A stretch of 64,000 nt of DNA, taken from assembly GCA_964447285.1 (NCBI GenBank), contig CAYURO010000003.1, forward strand, positions 62,001 through 126,000, written 5' to 3'. The position numbers were made by a program, and so were the translations under genes. Shown one piece after another: positions 59,083 to 64,000 of the stretch. Positions within the stretch are counted from its first letter, which is position 1. Every line of letters starts with the position of its first letter. The DNA is from CAJBNH01 sp964447285 (GTDB lineage Bacteria > Myxococcota_A > UBA9042). The notes beneath the pieces were generated by a model. It worked only from the letters and a program-made list of their open reading frames with translations. It was not told the origin of the DNA and did no database searches.

Positions 59083-59724
59083 ATGACCCGTCCCGTCCTG
59101 TTCGATCTCGTCAACATCGTCCGTTCCGAGACGCCCGAGCCTGCGCCCGAGACCAAGCCGCTCGAAGAGCAGTCTCGCATCGGCCTGGCCGAGCGCCTGA
59201 TCAAGTCGCGTATCCTGCAGGTCACCGGGCCGATCGACGACAAGGTCGCGGCGCGCGTGGTCTCTGAGCTGCTGGTGCTCGAAGCCGACGACGCCGCCGC
59301 GCCGATCACGATGTACGTCAACTCGCCGGGCGGCAGCGTGACGGCGGGCTTTGCGATCTACGACGTGATGCGCTTCGTGAAGCCCGACATTCGCGTGATT
59401 TGCACGGGCCTGGCGGCCTCCATCGCGACCGTGATCTTGTTGGGCGCGCCCAAGCACTTGCGGCTGTCGCTGCCGAACACACGACTGCTGATCCACCAGC
59501 CCCTGATTCCGATGACGGTGTACGGTCCGGCCAGCGACTTGGAGATCACCGCCGCCGAGATCATGAAGACCCGCGCGCGCATCAACCGGCTGCTGGCAGA
59601 AGAGACGGGCAAGTCGCTCGACCGCATTGAGGCCGACACGCAGCGGGACTACTGGCTGACGGCGGAAGAAGCGGTCGAGTATGGCCTGATCTCGCGGGTG
59701 GTGACGGGACGCGACGAGGTCTAA
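59083..59724 (+). CDS. clpP: ATP-dependent Clp protease proteolytic subunit, variant
   Basis: 213 residues. The ClpP fold is clear: ITMYVNSPGGSVTAGFAIYDVM, LLIHQPL, RDYWLTAEEAVEYGLI. Ser in GLAASIA (near 111), His in LLIHQPL (near 139) and Asp in QRDYW (near 188) form the triad. Two differences from typical ClpP: GLAASIATVILL in place of GQAASMGA, and HLRLSLPNTRLLI in place of KRxxLPNSRxMI. ClpA, ClpX, lon and tig are not in the window, so this may be a second, accessory ClpP. The ATG at 59083 has GTGGAG; the frame is open to 58975. Confidence 0.9.
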   Translation: MTRPVLFDLVNIVRSETPEPAPETKPLEEQSRIGLAERLIKSRILQVTGPIDDKVAARVVSELLVLEADDAAAPITMYVNSPGGSVTAGFAIYDVMRFVKPDIRVICTGLAASIATVILLGAPKHLRLSLPNTRLLIHQPLIPMTVYGPASDLEITAAEIMKTRARINRLLAEETGKSLDRIEADTQRDYWLTAEEAVEYGLISRVVTGRDEV

Positions 59725-59748
59725 CCTCGCGTCGTTCAAGGCCTTCGG

Positions 59749-59985
59749 TCACATGTCGAAGATCGCAAAGCCGCGGTCGCGGTCTTCGTCGGAGTCGCGG
59801 TCACGGTCGCTGCGGTCACGGTCGCTGCGGTCACGGTCGCTGCGGTCAGCTTCGGCGTCCGACCAGCCCGGCGGCCGTTGCATTGGGAAACGACTGGGAC
59901 TTTCGAGGGCGGGCTGGCGGCGAGTCCGCTCTTGTTCCTGATCTTCCCGGCGCCTGATTTGTTCGATGATGAATGCGTCGAGCAT
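59749..59985 (-). CDS. Small protein with SDRDR repeats
   Basis: 78 residues. The N-terminus MLDAFIIEQIRRREDQEQER is a strong amphipathic helix like small proteins seen in other Myxococcota-type genomes, as far as I recall. The C-terminal half has (SDRDR)n repeats coded by 15-bp tandem repeats (59803-59850) and ends DRGFAIFDM. A perfect GGAGG lies five bases before the ATG, and a TTGCGG-N17-TACCTT promoter 105 bases upstream. The basic/acidic repeat could bind nucleic acid. It converges on clpP. Confidence 0.75.
   Translation of the reverse strand: MLDAFIIEQIRRREDQEQERTRRQPALESPSRFPMQRPPGWSDAEADRSDRDRSDRDRSDRDRDSDEDRDRGFAIFDM
59803..59850. repeat. 15-bp tandem repeat inside the small gene
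   Basis: About three copies of the unit CGGTCGCTGCGGTCA, in register with codons, encode the SDRDR repeat on the minus strand. Confidence 0.85.
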
Positions 59986-60087
59986 GACATCCTCCGGGGT
60001 TGCAAGCGCCGCTCGTGTTCCTGAGCTCGTCGGCGGGTCCCCGGTGTTGCACGCTGCTCGTCGGTTCCCGCATCCCGTCTGACGCTC

Positions 60088-60116
60088 AAGGTAGCAGTCG
60101 GGTTAGCCTGCCGCAA
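60088..60116 (-). promoter_or_regulatory. Candidate promoter for the small SDRDR-repeat gene
   Basis: Minus strand: TTGCGG, 17-bp spacer, TACCTT. Confidence 0.5.
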
Positions 60117-60141
60117 ATTCCCGCAGCCCGCATCGGGTCGC

Positions 60142-60912
60142 CTACAGCGTTTCCAGAAACGTCTCGATGGCGGGGACGTAGGTGTGGTCCAGGCTGTCGG
60201 TCGGGTGCAGGTACAGCGGCGCGACCTTCACAACCACCTGTTCCATCGAAGCTTTGGCGCGCACCAGCAGTCGGATTGGCTCTGCGTCTCCTTCGCGGTG
60301 GTACAGGCGACAGTCCTCGATGTGGCCCAGACCGGCTTGGTGCAAGGCCAGGAGCAGTCGCCGTCGCCCCTCGACTGGATACACGAAGCACACACGACCA
60401 TCGGGCGCCAGCAGCATCGCCGCTGCGGCTGCAAACCGTTCCAGGGACGCCGTCGTCTCGCAGTGTGCCGCAAATCGCTCCGGGTGGAGCGGGGGCGGCC
60501 GATGCAATGTCTGAAAGTACGGCGGGTTCGAGACGACCAACTGCGCGGGGGGCAGCGTAGGCCACGCTCCACCGAGGTCGTGCAGGTGCACCAGAGTCCG
60601 GTCCCCAACGCCGTTCAGCCGCAGGTTGCGTTCGGCCCTGGCGGCCAGGCCTGGCTGGAGCTCAATCAGATCCACGAGCAAATCCAGACGACTGCGCGCG
60701 AGCAGGATCGATACCAGACCCGAGCCCGCCCCCAAGTCCACCACTCGCCGCAACGGCACCGGCGGGTCCAGCAGGGCGAAGAACGCGAGCGCCATCGCAT
60801 CGACCGAGGTCCGGTAGCCCTTGCGTGCCTGCAACAGCTGGACGCGGTCGCGCAGCAGCGTGTCCAGCGTCTCATCGGGACCGGGCCTGAGCCCCTCGTT
60901 CGGGTCAGCCAT
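60142..60912 (-). CDS. TrmN6-like tRNA N6-adenine methyltransferase
   Basis: 256 residues. SAM motif I VVDLGAGSGLVSILLA, and motif IV VVSNPPYFQ (NPPY), typical for N6-adenine or N5-glutamine methylation. The N-terminus RDRVQLLQARKGYRTSVDAMALAFF fits the TrmN6/YfiC family, which methylates A37 of tRNA-Val1. The ATG at 60912 overlaps the YrdC gene by eight bases. It ends a three-gene run (PEGA protein, YrdC, this gene). Confidence 0.9.
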   Translation of the reverse strand: MADPNEGLRPGPDETLDTLLRDRVQLLQARKGYRTSVDAMALAFFALLDPPVPLRRVVDLGAGSGLVSILLARSRLDLLVDLIELQPGLAARAERNLRLNGVGDRTLVHLHDLGGAWPTLPPAQLVVSNPPYFQTLHRPPPLHPERFAAHCETTASLERFAAAAAMLLAPDGRVCFVYPVEGRRRLLLALHQAGLGHIEDCRLYHREGDAEPIRLLVRAKASMEQVVVKVAPLYLHPTDSLDHTYVPAIETFLETL

Positions 60913-61558
60913 GCCGGACACCGTGTCGGTCGCGCAGGGCCTGCCGCAGCTCGCCCAAGGCGACGGGCCCGGCGCGAACCAACTCGACCTCACCCTCCAG
61001 CACCCGCACGAGACTGGACGCGGTTCCCAGCGGCGCAGGACCCGCGGACAGCACGCCCGACAGCGAGCGACCGACCGCTTCCGGCACGTCTTCCCAGGTC
61101 AGTGCAGGGGGTTCGCCGGGCAAATTGACGCTGGTGCTGACCCAAGGCGTACCCAACTCTGCCGCCAAAGCCAGACAGGAGGGGTGGCGGTCCAATCGCA
61201 CGGCCACCGTGTCACCAGGGCCTTGGATGCGGCGCGGCGCGGCCGGTCCCGCCGGAGCCACCACGGTCACCGGGCCCGACCATGGGTGTTCGAGCAGGAA
61301 CCAAGCCTCGGATGCGTCGGCAGCGACCCAGCCGGAGCAGTCCAGCAGCCGTCCGGCTACCAGCACGTAACCCTGGGCAGTGGCGCGGGATTTTAGGGCG
61401 TCCAGTCTGTCGAGTCCGGCATCGCTGCGCGGGTCGGCGGCGAGTCCCAGCAGGCTCGTGGTGGCGTGCGCGACAAGTCCGCCGTGACGCAGGCAGTCTG
61501 CGGCCTCGGCTGGGGTCAGCACGGGACCCAGTCGGGCAGGCGGCGGGGGCAGAGGCAT
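60905..61558 (-). CDS. YrdC-domain protein (Sua5/TsaC-like)
   Basis: 217 residues. A single YrdC domain: TTSLLGLAADPRSDAGLDRLDALKSRA, GPVTVVAPAG, VAVRLDRHP and STSVNLPGEPPAL match the threonylcarbamoyl-AMP synthase family used in t6A tRNA modification. The conserved T(E/D)T(V/I)YGLAA start is TTSLLGLAA here, and KxR is in KSRA. The ATG at 61558 follows the PEGA gene by five bases, without a good Shine-Dalgarno, so translational coupling is likely. Confidence 0.88.
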   Translation of the reverse strand: MPLPPPPARLGPVLTPAEAADCLRHGGLVAHATTSLLGLAADPRSDAGLDRLDALKSRATAQGYVLVAGRLLDCSGWVAADASEAWFLLEHPWSGPVTVVAPAGPAAPRRIQGPGDTVAVRLDRHPSCLALAAELGTPWVSTSVNLPGEPPALTWEDVPEAVGRSLSGVLSAGPAPLGTASSLVRVLEGEVELVRAGPVALGELRQALRDRHGVRHG

Positions 61559-61563
61559 CGGAA

Positions 61564-63126
61564 TCAGAAGTGGCCGACGAACGACACGGGCTGGAAGCCC
61601 AGCTGTGCGGGCGGCAGGACGCTCAGATGCGGGCTGCCAACCGGCGGCAGCACGATGGCAGTGTCGGTGTTCTGGGTCTCGGCGCTTTGGGCGTAGAAGA
61701 AGTATCCCGCGACGCCCGCAAGCACGGCGCCCAAGCCGAGACCCACGCCCGAAATGAGCTGCTTGCTTTGGTACGAGGAGCGCAGGTCTTCGACACTGCT
61801 GGCGTACTTCGTCACGTTCGCGGGGTCTGACCAGGTGTCGGTGGAGCCTGCGCACGGCTGGGTGGCGTCGGCGCAGTAATAGGCGTTCTGGTTGAACTGC
61901 GAGCCGATGAACGCGAGGCCCACGGCAAGCGAGATCACCGAGACGCCTGCGCTGATCAGTCCGGGCTTCGAGGTGTACCACGGTGCCGCAGCCACAGGCT
62001 CGGCACCGGTGCTCGGTTCGGCCTTCTCACCCAAGATCGTCCCCATCACCTTGGTGACCGCGCGCTTGGACACACCGACCTGCGGCACCTTGACGTTGGA
62101 CGAACGCTCGATCTTGCCTTGACCGACGTCGATCAGGAACGCGACGACCTTCTGGTCGAATACGCCCACGGCGGCGACCATATTGACACCCAGCGTGCGG
62201 CCCAAGGTCGCACCATCCGTCTCGACGCGCTGGCGGGCGGTCTCGAACTCGGGGTAGCTCAGGCCGACGTACTTGTCCTCGACCACCAAGTTGTTCTCGA
62301 AGCCGATGTCGATGGCGATCTTGGCCGAGCCTCCCCCCAGGATCTTGACCCGGTGCAGCATCGACGAAACGTTGCCCGACTGCAGGCGCAGCGTGTAGAC
62401 GCCCGGAATCAGGTCGGCAATCGTCGCAGGGGTCGCACCGCGGTCGTTGCCGCCAAGAACGATGCGGGCGCCCGGGGGCGTGGACGTGACATCGATCGCG
62501 CCCTTCTGCAACGCGCTCATTTCCTTCACGACGGTCTGGAAGAGCTCAACCACGTCGGGGCGGTAATTGTCGTCGGTGATGGCCGCCTTGAGTCCGAAGG
62601 TCGTGATGACGGTGCGGAAGACCTCCATTGCGGCGTCGCGGTCCTTGTTCATCAGGTGCGCGGTCGCCAGCTGAGCGAGCACGTCCAAGTACTCCTTGCG
62701 CATGGTGTCGTCTGCACCAGGGGCGGCAAGTGCGGCACGGTACTTCGCCTCGGCACCCTGCAGCGCCTTGATGGCGCCGGCGGCTTCTGCCTTGTCCAGA
62801 AACTCGACGCCCTTGGCCTTGGCGTCGGCCAAGCCGGCGCGGCGTTCGTCGGTGATGCGGGACGGCACCTGATCGCTGCTGCCGGCGATCTTGGCGGCGA
62901 CAGCTTGACCCGACACCAGGATGTAGTTGCCGTCATTGGCATCTTGAAAGGCGGCGACGACCTCAGCCAAGTACTCTGCGGTCAGGCTGTTGGCCTCAGG
63001 GCCTTCGCGAAGCTCGATGATCGCCAGCGTGCGCTCGACGTCCGCGTCGGCCGCCCAGAGGGTCGCAGGCGCCATGAGCGCGCAGAACGTCAGGAATCCA
63101 GCGATCTGGCAAAAACGTTGCAGCAT
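61564..63126 (-). CDS. Exported PEGA-domain protein with C-terminal membrane helices
   Basis: 520 residues. Signal peptide ending LWAAD, a helical region (about 25-210, TPR-like, ...AEAAGAIKALQGAEAKYRAALAAPGADD...), a PEGA domain (about 215-275, DVTSTPPGARIVLGGNDRGATP), a further domain (about 280-370) and two hydrophobic helices (about 395-415 and 460-482). The C-terminus is Pro-rich. The ATG at 63126 has AAAGGAA. A TTGACA-N16-TACAAT promoter lies 80-108 bases upstream, the best in the window. YrdC and TrmN6-like genes follow in the same direction. Function unknown. Confidence 0.88.
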   Translation of the reverse strand: MLQRFCQIAGFLTFCALMAPATLWAADADVERTLAIIELREGPEANSLTAEYLAEVVAAFQDANDGNYILVSGQAVAAKIAGSSDQVPSRITDERRAGLADAKAKGVEFLDKAEAAGAIKALQGAEAKYRAALAAPGADDTMRKEYLDVLAQLATAHLMNKDRDAAMEVFRTVITTFGLKAAITDDNYRPDVVELFQTVVKEMSALQKGAIDVTSTPPGARIVLGGNDRGATPATIADLIPGVYTLRLQSGNVSSMLHRVKILGGGSAKIAIDIGFENNLVVEDKYVGLSYPEFETARQRVETDGATLGRTLGVNMVAAVGVFDQKVVAFLIDVGQGKIERSSNVKVPQVGVSKRAVTKVMGTILGEKAEPSTGAEPVAAAPWYTSKPGLISAGVSVISLAVGLAFIGSQFNQNAYYCADATQPCAGSTDTWSDPANVTKYASSVEDLRSSYQSKQLISGVGLGLGAVLAGVAGYFFYAQSAETQNTDTAIVLPPVGSPHLSVLPPAQLGFQPVSFVGHF

Positions 63127-63206
63127 CGAAGTTTCCTTTGTGAACGTGGCGACGGTGCAGGACGACCCCAGGTGGACGCGGCAACCGAAAGCGAAGCGTG
63201 CGACGG

Positions 63207-63234
63207 ATTGTAGGGCGAGGCAAGGGGGTGTCAA
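63207..63234 (-). promoter_or_regulatory. Near-consensus sigma-70 promoter for the PEGA-YrdC-TrmN6 run
   Basis: Minus strand: TTGACA, 16-bp spacer, TACAAT. About 80 bases before the ATG at 63126. Confidence 0.75.
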
Positions 63235-63297
63235 GCGAACCGATCGGCCATCTGTGCGTGGTATTTGGGGAAACTCACGTCGCGTGCGGATTCACGG

Positions 63298-63334
63298 GTC
63301 TCGGCAGTCTCACCGGGTGAGACCGTCTCGAGAC
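63298..63334. promoter_or_regulatory. Clustered GTCTC inverted repeats, candidate operator
   Basis: GTCTCACC-G-GGTGAGAC (63307-63323) is a perfect 8-bp inverted repeat. GTCTCGAGAC (63325-63334) is a perfect 10-bp palindrome one base later. Another GTCTC lies at 63298-63302. The cluster sits between two divergent genes, 45-80 bases upstream of a sigma-54-type promoter, where an activator would bind. Confidence 0.5.
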
Positions 63335-63377
63335 CGCCGTTTGCGCGCACAACCTGCTGATATGACGAATATGTGGC

Positions 63378-63395
63378 TTGGCACGCAGCGTGCAT
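63378..63395 (+). promoter_or_regulatory. Candidate sigma-54 (-24/-12) promoter
   Basis: TTGGCACG-N4-GTGCAT. The GG and GC doublets are exactly 12 bases apart, and the -24 element matches the consensus completely; the -12 has G for the first T. It is 65 bases before the ATG at 63461. Confidence 0.6.
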
Positions 63396-63460
63396 ACCGT
63401 CCCGATCGGCCGTTGCGGCGACGCGACCGGCCGTCCACGTCGTCTTTCACCGGAGGAGCC

Positions 63461-64000
63461 ATGCACCCGTCGGCCTCGCGACTCGTCCTATGCCTTGCCC
63501 CAGCGCTACTTGGGTGCACCACACCCGCTGAAGTCCGGCCCGCGTCCGAGACCCGTCCGATCGCCTCAGCGTCCTCGCGCGCGGCTGCCCCTCGCCCTAG
63601 CGCGCCCGCCCCGGTTCCGGTGGACCCAGGACCGCCACCGCGCCTGCGAATTAGCGAGATCATGACGGACCCGCTGCTGGTCGATGACCCAGCCGGCGAG
63701 TATGTCGAGGTGGTCAACCTGTCGGACGGCGTGGTGCGGCTGGCGGACCTTGCGTTCCTGCTGCCGTCCGGCAAGACCGTCAGTCCAGAGCGACCTTCAA
63801 CCCCGCTGCTGTCGTCGGGTGGCGTGCTGGTGGCCACGCCGCTGGGAGCAGGTCCTGCCGAGGCCAAGGTGCGGGGAATGCGGCTGCCGAATGCAGCGGG
63901 GCGCTTGGAGCTGCTGTGGCGCGGCAAGCAGGTCGATGTCGCGCAGTGGCATCGCAAGTGGCCGTGGCCCAAGGCAACGGCCGGGCGAGCACTGGAGCGG
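63461..64000 (+). CDS. Lamin-tail lipoprotein, cut by window end
   Basis: At least 180 residues, open to the window edge. Signal peptide with lipobox PALLGC, then a Pro/Ala/Ser linker (about 20-65). A lamin-tail domain begins RISEIMTDPLLVDDPAGEYVEVVNLSDG (about 66-165), with the GEYVEVVN counterpart of GEWxEIYN. The ATG at 63461 has a perfect CGGAGGAG. Same family as the proteins at 1-1354 and 1508-4933 but with a different architecture (LTD near the N-terminus). Upstream lie a sigma-54-type promoter and GTCTC palindromes. Confidence 0.85.
   Translation, partial: MHPSASRLVLCLAPALLGCTTPAEVRPASETRPIASASSRAAAPRPSAPAPVPVDPGPPPRLRISEIMTDPLLVDDPAGEYVEVVNLSDGVVRLADLAFLLPSGKTVSPERPSTPLLSSGGVLVATPLGAGPAEAKVRGMRLPNAAGRLELLWRGKQVDVAQWHRKWPWPKATAGRALER

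Noticed and set aside
1..64000. tRNA or rRNA genes, IS elements, prophage genes
   Set aside because: No T-loop GGTTCGAATCC-like signatures, transposase/integrase motifs or phage structural genes were found.

Overview
This is a GC-rich window (roughly two thirds G+C) from a Gram-negative bacterium. It reads like a member of the former Deltaproteobacteria, most likely Myxococcota or Bradymonadota. The lineage call is inference. It rests on many lipoproteins with Asp-rich linkers after the lipobox, lamin-tail, thrombospondin-type-3 and Cys-rich arrays, PEGA-domain proteins, an FHA-GAF sigma-54 activator, a stand-alone dnaJ and a small IIEQIRRRE-type protein. Almost every base is in a gene. No tRNA, rRNA, IS element, prophage or CRISPR array was found.

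Layout. 1-4933 (minus): two large Cys-rich, lamin-tail lipoproteins, the first cut by the window edge. 5159-8897: a TPR protein, an FHA/GAF/AAA+ sigma-54 activator and a TPR-like envelope protein. 9049-20562 (minus): a run of rdgB-rsmB fusion, era, der, recN, a 784-aa thrombospondin-type-3 lipoprotein and a pentapeptide/TPR/kinase fusion. 20891-23325: two envelope proteins and an MepA-like endopeptidase. 23376-25980 (minus): rpoN-rapZ. 26343-30413 (plus): dnaJ, rplY, pth, rpsF-rpsR-rplI, closed by a strong terminator. 30496-31666 (minus): ExbB/ExbD-type pair. 31850-34839 (plus): nrnA-like phosphoesterase, BFD-like Fe-S protein and SWIM zinc-finger protein. 34843-42501 (minus): pilin-like protein, five-gene HlyD/ABC/ABC/permease/permease exporter and a CAP-domain protein. 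42637-50468: enoyl-CoA hydratase, YceI lipoprotein, lipoproteins and miaB. 50711-53148 (plus): a Lys/Ala/Glu-rich protein, ttcA and hslO. 53159-53756 (minus): bolA and a monothiol glutaredoxin. 54014-64000: a membrane-anchored protein, an isolated CsoS1D-like BMC shell protein, PEGA proteins, a CorC/HlyC-type protein, a lytic transglycosylase, clpP, a small repeat protein, a tRNA-type N6-adenine methyltransferase, a YrdC-domain protein and a second lamin-tail lipoprotein running off the end.

How it works together. The housekeeping core covers translation (rplY, pth, rpsF-R-rplI, era, der, rsmB domain), tRNA modification (miaB, ttcA, YrdC, TrmN6-like), repair and nucleotide hygiene (recN, rdgB domain) and proteostasis (dnaJ, hslO, clpP). 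It is interleaved with an unusually large set of exported proteins. RpoN, a sigma-54 activator and a near-perfect -24/-12 promoter before the last gene all fall inside this window. Recurrent -35/-10 pairs of the form TTGNNN-N16/18-TANNNT (typically TAGACT, TAGATT, TACAAT) precede many genes and helped choose starts.

The most unusual items are the RdgB-RsmB fusion, the pentapeptide/TPR/phosphotransferase fusion, the orphan BMC-T shell protein, and an 18-bp tandem repeat that triplicates a TAG stop codon in frame with the following ttcA gene.
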